The notes: generated from the sequence alone by a model not told the origin. Shown: positions 1 to 33,881, counted from the stretch's first letter. The stretch: DNA of 64,000 bases from Lucifuga dentata (GCA_014773175.1 VXCM01000790.1:1-64000); one strand, 5' to 3'. Numbers and translations: made by a program.

Positions 1-900
1 ATTTTTTTTTTTTTTTTTTACACACATCTACACATGTTTTGGGTTGTTTCTAGAATTTCTCCCTCCCAGTTTATTTTAATGTTTCCTAGAATCATAAAAT
101 AAAGTACAACATTGAAAGTTTGTCTGGAAGAAATTCTTCCCATTTATTCTCCCCCCCCCAAAAAAAAANACAACATTGAAAGTTTGTCTGGAAGAAATTC
201 TTCCCATTTATTCTCCCCCCCCCAAAAAAAAATAAAAAAATAAAAAAATATTGGAATCAGTCAATTATTTTCAAGCATTTCTCAATTTTTAGTTGAATTT
301 TCTAGAAATTATTTTGCTGATTTCTTTGAGATTAAAAAAAATAATAAACCTACGATTATGTAGAAAATCGAGGACTTTCCAGAGTTGGTCATTTATATGA
401 GATTTTCTTTTTCTTTTCCTACAAATTTTTGAAGATTTAGTTTTGGAATTTGTTCACCCACTTATTTTTTTAAATTTTTAGCTAGAATCAAGAATTTCTT
501 AGACGTAAATACTGTATAAAACTAGGCAACTAACAAACACTCCAGAGTGTGTTTGAGTGTGAAGGAGACAGACGCTCAGCATATGGCTCTAATGTTTATC
601 TGAGTCTTTGATCTTTAATTTGTTGCTCCAGTTAATCCTGTGCTTCATGTTGCACAAAACACACAGGACTGCAATGATTTGCAGATCTTGGCATAATTAT
701 TTTGGCTTTGGGTTCTAGTTAAGCCTCCGTAGAAGATCTGTTAAGTATTTCACGATCACACAGAGGTGGTCGAAAGTATTGGGACCCTTCAACATTTTTC
801 AAAAAACGATTTTCCCTGAACAAAGTTGAAACTGATTCAAATATTTGGTTTCCAACATTATTCATTTAATAAAACAGAAACTTTGCTTTTGAATTGTGAC

Positions 901-1600
901 TTAAAGGACCATACCAGTGATTTTGCATGTTTTACCTCAATAGGTTGTACCTATTGGGCTAAAACATGCAAAATAGTACAACCTGCATACATGTTACATT
1001 ATTACTAACTAATTTCCAAAACATACTGGATCAGTAAATATTACATTTGATTCAGTTCTTTCTTGTACACTATTAACATCAACTTGTAGAGACTTGAAAT
1101 GTGATTGAGATAAGTAATTATCACAGCAAAAAAAAACCAAAAATAAAAAAACAAACAAAACATCTATTAAATGTTTTGTCTAAGTCGTAAATTTAGCATT
1201 TTAACATGGATTCAGCATAGAGCTACACAGAAGAAAATGTAAGTCTCCGCTAGGGAATATAGTCCCTGGAGAAGATGACGTTAAATGAGAAATTAAAATG
1301 ATTGTGCCTTCTACAATTGTTTGTATGTATTAGCAGGTGAAACATTGAATTTTAAGGTGAGTGTATCACCTGAACATTTGATTTTGAAAGATTAGGGGAT
1401 TTGCNTGAAACATTGAATTTTAAGGTGAGTGTATCACCTGAACATTTGATTTTGAAAGATTAGGGGATTTGCCAAATTAACATTAAAAACTATACTGTTT
1501 TATACAGTATTTTGGAAAATGATTGGCAGTGACATAACACGTATGCAGCTAGTATATCCAATAGGCTCAAAAGTGCAAAATTGCTGGTATGGTCCTTTAA
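901..1600 (-). mobile_element. TTAA foldback element, copy 1
   Basis: Starts TTAAAGGACCATACC and ends GGTATGGTCCTTTAA. Inner arms are GCATGTTT...-type with GCCCAATA-like subfamily features. Orientation is set by the internal motif GGGAATATAGTCCC (reverse). It is inserted next to Tc1-like sequence, and its length is inflated by an N-flanked 67-bp duplication at 1405. Confidence 0.85.
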
Positions 1601-1619
1601 CATTTTCAATATGAAAACA

Positions 1620-1990
1620 AATGAAAATGTCAGGATCATTAAACCTGATACGTGGTAGCACAATAATTGTACTCAAACACTTTCTGTAGCTCTGAATGAG
1701 ATTCTGGACTCTTCGCTGGTGATTTGGTGCACTCCTCTTCAGCAAACCGCTCCTTTGCGCTGTGAGTTTGATGGCTGCCTTCTCCAGCTCTTTCCAAAGA
1801 TGTCCAATAGGTTTCAAAGCAGGCCACTTCAGAAAGTTCCAATATTTTCCTTATCCACATTTTGCTTTTTTGAGGTATGTTTGGTGTCGTTATGCTGCTG
1901 GAGGACCTGTGACTGAGACACAGCTTCACTGAGACAACACTTGACTCCAAAACCATTTTCAGTTGATTTCATTGTGATTGAATTGAGTTC
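1620..1990 (-). pseudogene. Tc1-like transposase C-terminal fragment, degenerate
   Basis: Minus-strand frames contain SKKAKMWI-like, WPALKPIGHLWKELEKA (equivalent of the PDLNPIEHLWKELK region ending the DDE domain) and LIQSYRKCL, split over two frames. A Tc1-type terminus (GAGGTGGTCGAAAGTATTGG) is visible at about 762. TTAA foldback copy 1 lies between them. Confidence 0.7.
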
Positions 1991-2689
1991 GTTGTGCCCT
2001 GAGCAGATTTAAGGCAACAGCGCAGCCCTGAAGTCTCACTGAGACTCCTCTGTGTTTCACAGTAGGGATCGTGTTCTTTTCTTTGAAAGTTTTGCTTTGT
2101 TTTCTGAAAGTTGGTGTAATTTACCAGAAAACTCTAACTTTCTTTTTCCTGGAGGGACTGTGGCTTGTCATTGTACATTTTGCCTGGATTTTTTTGCGTT
2201 TCTCTCTTAGAAGCAGGGTCTTCTAACACTCATTCAGAGAGGGACGGATGTTGTGACTCAGATCAGTTAGGAAGATTTTTTTATTCTTCTTCCACCAGCT
2301 GAACAATCTTTCTGTTAAAGCTGAGTCAGTTTTCCTCGTGCAGCCACATCCAGGGCCGTTGGCTTTCAAACTTCTTGTTGATGTTGAACACAGAAATCAC
2401 AGGAACATCATGTAGATGCACTTTAGCCTTTCTGGTAACCATCCTTAGCTGTTCCTTCTTTCTGACCTCCTCAGACATTCTCTCCGTTTTAGTCTTCTTT
2501 TCTGTGTTCAGTCTAACACACGGTGGCATAAACAGCACCGTCAGTACTTTTGTCTGTTTATACTGGCTGAATGACTCATTATGTTTAAAGATGAAATAGT
2601 GTGATGCAAAATTAAATTTGAACCTTGAAAAAACTCAAGAAATGAGAATTGATTTTTAAGAATAAAAGAAGGATGTTACTGCGGTTTTT

Positions 2690-3160
2690 CTCAAAGATCA
2701 GGAAGTGGAGATTGTTCATTCTTACGAATACTTTGGTGTACATTTTGATGATAAGCTGTGTTGGAAGGTGAACACCAATATGAGTGAAGAAAGCCCACTC
2801 TAGATTGTTTTTCCCTTTTAACGTGAATCAGAAACTTCTCCACATATCTTATCAAAAAATCCTCGCGAGTGTTTCGGTTTTATTCTGCCGTTTGTTGGGG
2901 AGATAACATACAGGACAGACAGAGAAGTAGGAAAGCAGGCTGGGTTATTGGGTTTCCCTTGATCCTTTGCAAACTAGTCAGGAAGACAGAACAAGGGAAA
3001 ATTGAGGACCGTAACGCAGAATGAGACTCGTCCCCTCAAGTTAATGAACTCAGCAAAGCACATTTAGCAGTCGGCTAATTGTGCCCAAATGTTCTACAGA
3101 GAGACTGAGAAGATCCTTTGCGGCCGCTGCTGTAAAGCTTTTTTATAATACATTATAGCT
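2690..3160 (+). pseudogene. Non-LTR retrotransposon ORF2 C-terminal fragment
   Basis: Plus-strand translation includes VEIVHSYEYFGVHFDDKLCW and KLLHIFYQKILASVSVLF, then RLIVPKCSTERLRRSFAAAA, resembling the post-reverse-transcriptase end of teleost LINEs. An internal stop is present. Confidence 0.6.
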
Positions 3161-3326
3161 ATGTGTAATTATTGTGTTTGTTTTAAATTGTTTGCAGTTA
3201 TTGTAATGGAGGCATCATTTGTATATTAACTATTCAGCAGTATTTGCTATGTTGCTTCTCAGATTGTGTATGTTTTCTGTTGTGTGTCTGCATGGGTGGC
3301 TACTTCAATTGCAGGGATTACTAAAG

Positions 3327-3384
<58 letters not shown>
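3327..3384 (+). repeat. (TATC)n microsatellite
   Basis: About 14 uninterrupted TATC/ATCT units. Confidence 0.95.
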
Positions 3385-4047
3385 GAAAGTCTGTTGAAAA
3401 AGAAGACCACTTCTTTCATCTGTTTTGTTTCTTTTGTTCTGTTGCATATATGGATGACAAACTTTTTGCTTTCTCCAGTTTTCAGGTGCATTTTCTTAAA
3501 TAAAATGTCAGTATTTTTAATCACATCTGTAATTGCCACAGCATGATTTTATTTTTGAGACAGCAGAGGTTGACATTCATTGCAGAAAAGTCACTTTTAC
3601 ATAAATACATCAATAAGCATTTTTCTGTGCTCTGTTGCTCAGCTGTGGAAGTAATCAGAAGAATCTTTTTTGTCGTGCTGCTTGTTATGTCACTGTTTGT
3701 TTTATAACTGGTCACAGCTGAATCTCTATTCGTGTCTTTAGTCTTGTTTGTTCATCTCCTGTGGCCAGAAGTGATCCAAAGTGCAGCTTTGTAGATAGCG
3801 AATTTATGACAAAATCAAGGAAAAGTAAAATTACACAAATGACACTAGACTCAAAAGATTAAAATCATGAAGAATAAAAAGACATTTCTGTTTCAAACAG
3901 AAAGGAAAGCACGTTCATTCTTTGACCCACAGAAACAGAGATTATCGTGTAGTTTTCTGAGATTGCAACAGGAATGTCAACTTTACACCTGTTCATGTTG
4001 CATATGCAGCATATCTTTCCTCGCTTATCTTTTCCTTCCTTTCACAG

Positions 4048-24751
<20,704 letters not shown>

Positions 24752-25570
24752 CCCTGCCTCCCCCCCGTCCCTCCCCCTTTGTCGCCTGTGCCATTGCCTC
24801 ACTGATCCCAGATCGCCTCGCTTCAGCTCTGTACATACCGGTACCTCACTCTTACAGGCAGAGCGGTCAGTCCTGCAGAGAACAGCGAAAGTGGAGATGT
24901 GGGAGGAGACAAAAGGGGTTCAGAGGGACTCCAGGCCAAGGAGCAGCAGAGCTAAAGGAGCATTTCACCCTCATTACAAACCCGGAGGTTTCAGAAGACA
25001 TGGTTCCCCCCTTAAATGCAAAAGAGGACATCTCCCTGATTTATACTGAGATTTAGTTTTACTGATTTTTTTTTTTTCCTCTGCAGAAACAGGAAGGAAA
25101 ATCGTATGCAGGATGTGAGGCAAAAATCTCACATGAGATTCAATCTGCACTATTAAATATGATACTTTGTGTTTGGTCCAAGTGGGGGAAAAACGTAGAA
25201 AATGACAAATCCTGCATCACGACTGTTTTTGAGAAAATGCTGAGTACCATTTTTTTTTTTTTTTTTTTTTTGTTTGTTTTTTGCAATTACGGTCCATCCA
25301 CATAACATTGGAGTTCTCTGGTCAACTCGTACCATTTTCCTGAAGCATGTGTGTGAGGAGGAGATTCTGCTCTCGCTTTCCACAATCGTGGTGGGTGAAA
25401 TGAGATGGATGAAGAATGTGAGCGTGTAAATACTGTGCTGAGCTTTGTTCCTACTTAGTGAAATTCAATTTCATGACTGTTACTGATGATATTTGTGTAT
25501 CTTGTCTCGTTGTATTCCTTTGATTCTTCATTTTTTGCACAAATGCTGTCACACACACAATATTGCCAAT
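24752..25570 (+). other. slc9a7: slc9a7 3' untranslated region (end uncertain)
   Basis: Sequence after the TGA at 24749-24751 is unique-looking and has no repeat signature until a Tc1-like end at about 25577. A variant polyadenylation hexamer ATTAAA occurs at 25152-25157. I see no canonical AATAAA before the Tc1-like element, so the transcript end is not fixed. Confidence 0.4.
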
Positions 25571-25576
25571 TATATA

Positions 25577-25890
25577 CAATGGGGTCCAAAAGTCTGAGAC
25601 CATGTGAAAATGCTTCTGTTTTGCTTTATTTTTGAATTTAATACAAGATTTTTCATTACAAATGATAATATCACCTTAACAACTTGAGTGAAAAGTTGAA
25701 TCTTTGAAAAATGTACATGAATTTCAGAATATCTTAGTATTTGGTATGCCCCCNGCTTTAATGACAGCATCACTCTAGCTGGCATGGACTCCACAAGTTT
25801 GTGTAAAACCTGATGAGCCAGGTTTTCCCAGCATGATTTGACAATGTTCCAAGGAGCTTCTTGTGATGTCAGACTTTCTGATTTACACAC
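25577..25890 (-). mobile_element. Tc1-like element 3' end
   Basis: The terminus GGGGTCCAAAAGTCTGAGAC is followed on the minus strand by the C-terminal transposase motif WNIVKSCWENL...KLVESMPARV. The other side is cut off by an (AC)n(AT)n microsatellite at 25886-25933. The N at 25754 is within the coding remnant. Confidence 0.7.
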
Positions 25891-25933
25891 ACACACACAC
25901 ACACACATNTATATATATATATATATATATATA
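25886..25933 (+). repeat. (AC)n(AT)n microsatellite
   Basis: Compound dinucleotide tract with an N at 25909 at the junction. Confidence 0.9.
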
Positions 25934-26068
25934 ATGTATAAAGGCATCTACTGTATTATGGGTGGCTGGTTGTACTGTGATCCCTAGTAACAGACATAAA
26001 TTCCTATTGTGTTTGCTAAGCCGAAGGGACTCATGTTTTGTTGTCTATTCTTGTTTTGGAGCCTGGAA

Positions 26069-26101
<33 letters not shown>

Positions 26102-27258
26102 GATTGAGCTCACATAGAAACAGCTGCAATGTTCATGTCCACAAACAAAAAAGATTTATGTGGAACATAATCTGTTGTTTCTTTGAAGGTTTTCTGGATG
26201 TGATGATCATAAACTCAACGTACAGGCTGGTTTGATCACTTCTACATTTAACACACTTACTGCACATAAATACTGGTGATAAACAAACTTCCCTTAGCCA
26301 TGGTTACAAGTAACCTGACCATTCAGCTGCTAAAAAAGGGAACGTGTTGTTCTCTCTGGTGATCTTTACAGCATGCTGCATCCTTACAGAAAATGATATG
26401 AAACTCCTGCTGTTCTACTTTCTGTTTGGCACCAATTCGATGCGTGATGGCTCTAGATTTTTCTACTTTTCATCAGCTGTATGACATAAAATATTGCATA
26501 TATCCATAAGCAAATCTGTGGCCAACATCCTGCTAACTAAAGAGACCAGTTTAAAAAAAGAAATGATTTAACATTCACATCCTGTTCACCCTGGATGAGT
26601 TTTATTCACAGTTTCCAGTGCATGCAGGCTGCTGGCGGATTGATCTGCTTTCACTCCACAGGTTTCTGCTCCATGTGAAAGCTTTAATCATTCATACTGC
26701 AGCAGCTATTGATTCCATGACGACCTTTTCTTCTCATCTTGCTGTGTTTACAACTCTTTGGAATTCCTTCCACGCTGCATTATCACAGATAATATTTGGT
26801 CGGACATGTTTTTTGCACAAACTTACATTTTTTTCTCCTATCCCACAAAATGTAAACAGCAGCTCGTTATCTGGGTCTATAAATGTACCCGGGCACCTTA
26901 TGCTGGTTGAACCAACTCCCTCTGGGAGTAGCAGGAGGGTTTTGTTTGTTTTTGCACATTCTGTGCCTCCTCGAGAGCAGATTTTAATAGCTCCCTTTTT
27001 TTGAAATTCACCACACAGCATGTGTCGTGTTTTTTTTGTGTTTTGTGTGATTGCGCAACAGGCCCGGGTGGCTCCTGCATTTATGCATGTGTTCACAAAA
27101 GGCAGGTGTGAAAGGTGCGATTGTGAGAGTTGAATGCGAGACTTTCACCTAAGCGAGAAGCCCTACAACTTCTTTTATTGTTCCCAGGGGATCTCTGCGA
27201 GGAAATTAATCTACTTATGCAAGCTGCATCGCTGCCAGCTGAATGGACTTTGGGGTCA
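25934..27258. other. slc9a7-chst7 intergenic, no gene seen
   Basis: AT-rich with a 30-nt T run at 26071-26100. Open frames on either strand are short and overlap each other; no motif or splice evidence. Confidence 0.4.
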
Positions 27259-27844
27259 TTTAAAGGACCATACCATCCATTTTGAATGTTTGAGCCTAAT
27301 ATATTAAATTTTCATACACATAAGGTTACTGACAATCATTTCCCAAAGGATAAAACTGTAACAGCGAATTAAAAAAATTTTTTCCTACCTTCCAGACTGC
27401 CATTGGTTTCAGTTCATTCTGGTATGCTATTAAAATCAACTTGTTGATACTTGAAACATTCTTGGGATAGGTAATCCATCATCGTAAACAACATGTGTAT
27501 TCATGTTTTTTTCACAAGTACATAATTTTAGCGTTGTAGTATTTTAAAAAGTGTGGAGTGAATGTATGTCTCCACTGGGGAATATAGTCCCAAAAGAAGA
27601 CCTGTGTTTATGGAAAAATTTAAAGGACCGTGACTTCATAAGGCTGCGTAAGTATTAGCAGGTGAAACATCTATTATTAAGGTGGGTGTATCACTTGAAT
27701 ATTTGATTTTAAAAGATTTTGCAAAATATTAGGAAAGCTGAAATATGGTTTTATTCTTTGGGAAATGATTATCAGTAACGTAACATGTATAAAAATTGAA
27801 TATATTAGGCTCAAACATGCAAAATGGATGGTATGGTCCTTTAA
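27259..27844 (-). mobile_element. TTAA foldback element, copy 8
   Basis: TTAAAGGACCATACC to GGTATGGTCCTTTAA, 586 bp, both ends intact and no N. A good reference copy of the GAGCCTAATAT subfamily. Confidence 0.9.
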
Positions 27845-27899
27845 ACTTCTTTGTCAAGCATTTCCTTTCACAATCTGCACCTGTGTGTTAACAGAATCT

Positions 27900-28380
27900 C
27901 TTATTGCAGGGACTCGAGCCAAATGACTTAGACGCAAGTCAAAATTTGCTAATTTGAGACTCGACAATTTGAAAACTTGCATCTCGACTTAGATTTTGAC
28001 ATCACTGACTTGTGCCTTCACTTGGACTTGAGCCTTTTGACTCAGAAAGACTTGATCCCTTTCCCCAACCAAAGATGAAATGAGACATACAAGCGTGCAA
28101 AGTTTTTTTTTTTATATTCATATGTGTTTTCATGAAATTATATGGCTTATGTGGGAAATAATGAATGCAAATTTTAAGAAGCATCCATTATTTATGTTAA
28201 TCAATCTGAGACTTTCATGATTACCCTGACATTAAAGTCGGTATAAAGTGCATTTTGACTTCTCGAAGTCCAACATTTTAGGATTTGTGACTTGACTTGG
28301 ATTTGTCATTCTTGACTTGCGATTTGGGTGCCAAGACTTGAGACTTGTAACTTGCAAAAAATAACGACTTGGCCTCGCTT
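27900..28380. repeat. GACTTG-rich quasi-tandem repeat
   Basis: Degenerate GACTTGA / CAAGTC motifs recur throughout (GAGACTCGAC, GACTTGACTTGG, CAAGACTTGAGACTTG). It is low in complexity and non-coding. Confidence 0.55.
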
Positions 28381-29029
28381 CTGCCATTTTGTCAACAAGT
28401 TCTCATACATGCTAACTCTCTAATGCTCATGCCATCTCTTGTGTGTTATGGAAAGGTTACGCTGCAACATATGGCATAACCTAGCTGATATGATATTATC
28501 TCTGGATTGTGAAAAATAACAAAACTGTGACAGTGCTCATGTGTCAGGTATACATTGACAAGGCTTTTTGTACAATTCCTGTATTAGTTAAGTATTTAAA
28601 AAAAAGGGGGAAAACTGTAACTTTATTGAGTTGACATGATGAGGATATGGACATCACATTGGTAGCTGCAGGCAAATGAACAGAGTTTGGCACTTTACCT
28701 CAAGCTGAGGACACTCGGGAGACTCTCATATTAACTGTCATGTGCACTCTCTCTCTCTGACTCGCTGTCTTCAGACTCTTGTGCTAGCAGTCTGTCTGTG
28801 GATCTCACCAGATATCCCAAAAACATTGTCTGCACCTGAGAAATATCGAAATGTAGCTCAACTGTCAATGTGCACCTGTTGTTCCAACTGCAACTGGAAG
28901 CCAAATTCTACCTTCCATAGTTTGCATGTCAACCTGTTAATTAAAAATGTTAAAGCAGCACGTTTTAACCCAGCAAGTTGTCTTTATTTCGGTCCGAGAG
29001 GCTGTCAAAATGTCTTTAGGCTTATGTAA

Positions 29030-29570
29030 TCATATTGGCGATTTTCCATGTTTAAACCCAATACATACAACCTGCATACATGTTACATTACTAATAATTT
29101 CTAAAACATGAAACCTGTTATTTTGTCAAATCTTTCAAAATCAATGTTCTGAGGTGATAAACCCACCTTAAATTTAAACATTTTGCCTTCTAAAACTTTT
29201 GCACGATCGTAAAAGGCATGGTTATTTTAATTTCTCTTATAAATACCATCTTCTCCTGGGACTATATTCCCTGGCGGAGACATGCATCGTCTTCAGCTCC
29301 GTGTTGGATCCGTTAATTAAAATTACTTCAACAAAGAATTTGTTTGCTGTGATGGATTACGTATCTCAAGCACATTTCAAGTCTCTACAAGTTGATTTTA
29401 ATAGTAGTGCCATGAACTGAAACAATGGAAGTCTGGAAAGTAAGTAAAAAAATCTAAACTTTACCACTTAAGTAGTATATTTTGGGAAATGGTCGTCAGT
29501 AACATAATTTGTGTATGCGGGTTGCACATATTGGGCTCAAACATGCAAAATCACCGGTATTGTCCTTTAA
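29030..29570 (+). mobile_element. TTAA foldback element, copy 9
   Basis: The left end is eroded (CATATTGGCGATTTTCC...); the right end CACCGGTATTGTCCTTTAA is intact. Internal CTGGGACTATATTCCCTGG. Confidence 0.8.
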
Positions 29571-31443
29571 ATAACATAATCCAAAGTCTTCATTAAGTCT
29601 TTTATTGATGTCAGTTTAAATAGCTTGAGTTATTTCATTCTTTGACAAGTCATTTACATATTTGTTTGAGAACATTTATTACTAAACCAACTTCTAAAGT
29701 TGAACATGTGGATGCTGGCAACATTTTCCCCTCAACACATCCCCATCCAGAGGGATAACACAGCATTTTACATCATTTCAAAAGGATTAATTGTTTCTGT
29801 GAGGACGTGTACATAGTAATTACAGTACCATCTGCTGTTGTTGTATGTAAAGTTGCGAAAAAAAAAAAAAGTTTGTTGGCAGAGGACAGAGGCAGCTCTC
29901 CAAGAACTCAGCGGTGGGATATTAGAAAATTTCACACCAACGTGAGCATTTTGTCAGTCAGGCGCTGCAGCTGTCAGATTCCTGAGGGGTCGGGGGTGGA
30001 ACAATAGTTCCTCAGTTGGGCCTCTTTGCAGAAAATACTGTAGTTTCTTTAGTTTCTTCTTTCAGAGCTCTATATTAGCACTGTTAGTGAGCCAACTGCA
30101 GTAACGGTCAAGATGACTGTCGTGCTTTAGTCATAGGCTGGATGGAGAAGCTCTTTGCTGAGCCTGATGCTCCACCCTGGATCCTGGCCTTAGTCTCTCA
30201 AGAAAGACCCTCTCAGGCTTATTTTGGCCCTCGCCTGCAGGGGATTGAGGAAGGATTAGTGCTGGTAAAAGGAGGGAAAGATAGAGCCTGCATGGGCCAA
30301 TGGAATGACAACACAAATTGGCCTCGGCANCCCCATATTCTCACAGAGTCCATATGGATCATAATGTTGTTGAACAGTTGGTTTAACACTGTTAAAACAG
30401 GCTGCCGGCTCCAAGTCTTGAGTGGCTGCGCTTTCCACTTGGATATTCTTCAGTTCATCCACCTCCTTGGCTGAAAGGGAAACAACCCAAAGAGCCACGC
30501 TTGTGAATTCCCAGTGGACCACATTCCAACTGCTTTCTTTGTTATTCCACCTTTTGCCCTAAGCTGTAAATGCCAGGCTCCTGGAAGAGAAAAGAAGTCC
30601 TTCAGCACTAGCTGAAAACTCATTTGGTGATTTAAAAAACAAAACCCTTAAGTTAGCTTCACATTGAAACATAATGGAGAATAAATATCACAACACATTG
30701 AATAGGATGAACAATGATCTAGCCAGCTATCACCACATCTCAATTCAACAGGCGTAGAAGTGCTGCAGAGATAGCTATATGAAAGTGAAAAGGTTCTTGC
30801 TGCCTCTGCCCTGCATCGGCTCCATGCTGACAGCTTGCAGGCAGCCTGGCTGTAAAGGGTCTGCTTATGAAAGCTGGTGGTGACAGGCTGTTGGTAACCC
30901 GGGGAGCTCTACCCCGTCACGGCCAGCTGTACACAATGATCCTCTTTTCCACAGTTCAGACTAAAGCCCAGGGACTCGCTGCCAGCCCCAGCCATCCACG
31001 AGAGGCCCCCACATTGCCAGGAAGAAAACAACGAAGCCATTATTAAAGAGCAGATCACTTGGTCATTAAGGAGGGGACACAGATTCTCTGTCTCGCTCTG
31101 ATAGCTACAAAAATCAGTTACGGAGGTGTCAACTTTGTTCAAATGGCCATGCTGGAATCTCATTCACGTCTTAAATTTGTCTTACTGTTTAACCTTTGGA
31201 GCACCAGGATGGGCCTTGATCATTTGAACTTAAGGCCAGCAAACATGAAAAATTCTAATGTGTGATTCATTACCTGTAAGTTAACTAAAAAGGAAAGCGT
31301 TCAAAAACTATGAACACTATGATACATTAATAGATTATGCATGTTGAGCAGCTCTGTTATCTACAAGACAGGAGCAGAGTTCATTATTATTTGTAAGAAT
31401 GAATCTTAAATGAACAATCAGTGCAGCTGGATTGATTAGATCA
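29571..31443. other. slc9a7-chst7 intergenic, no gene seen
   Basis: Mixed composition with short opposing frames, including around an isolated N at 30330. Nothing recognisable as a protein, RNA or mobile element. Confidence 0.35.
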
Positions 31444-32078
31444 TTAAAGGACCATACCAGCCATTTTGCATGTTTGAGCCTAATATATTCAAATTTCATA
31501 CTTATTATGTTACTGACAATCATTTCCCAAAGGATAAAACCATATTTCAGCTTTCCTGATATTTTGCAAAATCTCTTAATCTTTCAAAATCAAATATTCA
31601 AGCAATACACCCACCTTAAAAATCAATGTTTCTCCTGCTAATAGTTACACAGCCTTATGAAGTCACGGTCCTTTAAATTTAGTTCCAGTTTTCTTTTGGG
31701 ACTATGTTCTCTGGTGGAGACATTCACTCTATGCTTTTTAAATGTGCTTAAATGCTAAATTTATGTAACTTCAAAAAAAAAAAAAAAAACNAAAAAAAAA
31801 AAAAAAAAACATGAATACATGTCTTTGGTGATGTTTGGTGTTGTTGATGATGATGGATTACCTAGCCCAAGAACATTTCAAGCATCAACAAGTTGATTTT
31901 AATAGCATACCAGAATGAACTGAAACCAATGGTGGTCTGGAAGGTAGGAATTTTTTTTTTTAATTCACCGTTCCAGCAGTATGCTTTGGGAAATGATTGT
32001 CAGTAACATTACTTGTATGAAAATTGAATAGGCCTATATTAGGCTCAAACATGCAAAATGGCCGGTATGGTCCTTTAA
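31444..32078 (+). mobile_element. TTAA foldback element, copy 10
   Basis: TTAAAGGACCATACC to CCGGTATGGTCCTTTAA. Arms of about 90 bp are nearly complementary, showing the long terminal inverted repeat clearly. A poly-A/N artefact at 31791 inflates the middle. Confidence 0.9.
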
Positions 32079-32624
32079 TGGACATTTGTTGGTTCTAGAG
32101 TCTCAAACATGAGGATTTGCTCCTTTTATGTTTTTGCTTTTATGTTTTATAACACTATAAATTTTATCACTTTGGGACTTCTGACAGAATTTTCAATATG
32201 TCATCTTTGGGCTCTGGTAACTTTTGTTAGGCGTTATCACTTTCTTTGAAATGAGGAATGGACCCTATCAAACTCTATCAAGTGTCTTTGCCTTCAGGGT
32301 TCAGTAAATAATGTGGCGATGCTCTACTAATCTCCATATGGGTGCTCTGTTTTCAATTTGCCAGTCTAGAGGGAGGTCAGAGGTCAGGGATCAGCCACAG
32401 TACACATAATGAGCTCTGGATGCTGATACATCTGCTTTGCTGTCCTGCTGGAGAGCTTTTCAGCAGGACAAACGCCTGCCTGTTCATGGTCTTGAACCTG
32501 GTTCCTCTGACTGAGGGATGACTTCTGAATCATCTGTCAACCACCAAGAAAGCAGTTCCTAATTGATTCCCTCTGCCTTGGATCATCATACCTTAACCCA
32601 TGGATTCCTCCTGGCGCATCACCG

Positions 32625-33881
32625 CTACGTTTTCTCCACACTGTGTTTCTGATACCCCAGGTGCCTCATGACTTCGCTGCAGTAGGCCTCCACCTGACGG
32701 ATCTGCTCCACGCTGAGTCTCTCCCTCCAGGCATGTATCGCCTCCTTTGCATCCCTGGATGAGATGAGGAAAGGCTTGTCCGAGGAGTAACCTCGGCCGT
32801 GCGTCATGTTCAGCGCGAACTTCTCCAAAGCGGGGAAGGTGGAGAGGTTGGAGAAGCGGTAGAGCCTGTGCACCTCCTCCATGGGGTGCAGGACCAGATC
32901 CTCGTAGCGGATGCGGAGGTAGTTCCTCTTGAGCCAGGGAGGCGCGTTCATCACCAGCATCATGTCGCTCAGCCAGTTGTCGCAGATGAGCTCCATGGCG
33001 CTGGAGACGTAGCTCTCCGCCCGGTTCACCCGATTGCTCGGCACCAACAGGCGCTTGTACTTGTCGGTTTGTTTCTTACTCCTCAGCACCTGGATGCTCT
33101 CTTTCACCAGGGCCTGTTTGGACTTCAGACGCGAATTGTGGACGGCTCTCGGGTCTCTGAAGAGCTGGACGATCTGGAGGTTTATCGCCGGGTCTTTCAT
33201 CAACGGAACCAGCGTGCTCAGGTCCAGAACGCGCACTCCTTTTATCACCATCACCGGGTACTTTTTACACTCCCTCTCCAGCTCCCTGATGTCCCTCTTT
33301 TGGCACTTTGCGCACAGGTCCTCCTTCACCAGCCCGATTTCTTGTCGCTTGTGCGCGTCACACAGCGGTTCGGAGCATATGACCTTGTTCATTTTCCATC
33401 CGAATATGAAGGAGGTGGTGATGTTTGGCGAGCCGGCGTAAAGTTTCAGCACGGAGAAGTCGCAGCGGTAAAGGGCGTTCATCATGTCCCGCACGGCGCC
33501 CTGCAGACTACCCGCGTCCCCTGGGTACAAAGCCTGCCAAATGTGCCACATGGGCTCATACAAATAGAAAGCATCGGGGTGCTGATTGAACAACTCTCCC
33601 AAAAAAGAGGAGCCAGTTCTCCATGTGGCATGCAGGTAGATGTTTATCCGAGACCGGTTAGTGGTGTTCTCCGTCGCCTCGCTGCCGTTAAACTTAACAC
33701 CGTTATCCCACAGCAGTGCAACCGTATTCTCCAGATCGGGGCATCTAGACTGTTGCTGTAGCGGTCCATGTTTCGCGTGTTCGGGTTTATCCCGGTAATC
33801 TAACACGTAAGGGATTAGTAAAAGTAATCCTGAATATGCCAGTATTAGAATCAAGTATTTCTTTTGCAACCTCCTCTTCAT
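32625..33881 (-). CDS. chst7: Carbohydrate sulfotransferase 7, complete, single exon
   Basis: Golgi type II membrane enzyme that transfers sulfate from PAPS to the 6-hydroxyl of GalNAc/GlcNAc residues (chondroitin 6-O-sulfotransferase-2 activity in mammals). 418 residues. A short basic cytosolic tail (MKRRLQKK) is followed by one membrane anchor at about residues 9-27. The PAPS 5'-phosphosulfate loop WRTGSSF is at 87-93 and the 3'-phosphate motif RDPRAVHNS at 242-250. The family signature NMTHGRGYSSDKPF is near 358-371 and HAWRERLS near 383-390. N-glycosylation sequons are near 65, 72, 75, 153, 345 and 358. Human CHST7 is longer (about 486 residues), mostly in the stem and tail. Start context is GGAAATGA with A at -3. 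The single coding exon is typical of GlcNAc/Gal 6-O-sulfotransferases. It lies tail-to-tail with slc9a7 and head-to-head with tubgcp5. Confidence 0.93.
   Translation of the reverse strand: MKRRLQKKYLILILAYSGLLLLIPYVLDYRDKPEHAKHGPLQQQSRCPDLENTVALLWDNGVKFNGSEATENTTNRSRINIYLHATWRTGSSFLGELFNQHPDAFYLYEPMWHIWQALYPGDAGSLQGAVRDMMNALYRCDFSVLKLYAGSPNITTSFIFGWKMNKVICSEPLCDAHKRQEIGLVKEDLCAKCQKRDIRELERECKKYPVMVIKGVRVLDLSTLVPLMKDPAINLQIVQLFRDPRAVHNSRLKSKQALVKESIQVLRSKKQTDKYKRLLVPSNRVNRAESYVSSAMELICDNWLSDMMLVMNAPPWLKRNYLRIRYEDLVLHPMEEVHRLYRFSNLSTFPALEKFALNMTHGRGYSSDKPFLISSRDAKEAIHAWRERLSVEQIRQVEAYCSEVMRHLGYQKHSVEKT

Noticed and set aside
826..1008. Short open frames in the foldback elements
   Set aside because: They differ between copies, overlap terminal inverted repeats and share no conserved frame; the family looks non-coding.
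3327..3384. Possible CRISPR-like array
   Set aside because: The regular units are a simple TATC microsatellite in a vertebrate genome, with no spacers.
32799..33761. 320-codon plus-strand open frame opposite chst7
   Set aside because: It is antisense to a complete, motif-bearing sulfotransferase; the frame stays open because of chst7 codon bias. Its translation has no recognisable domain.
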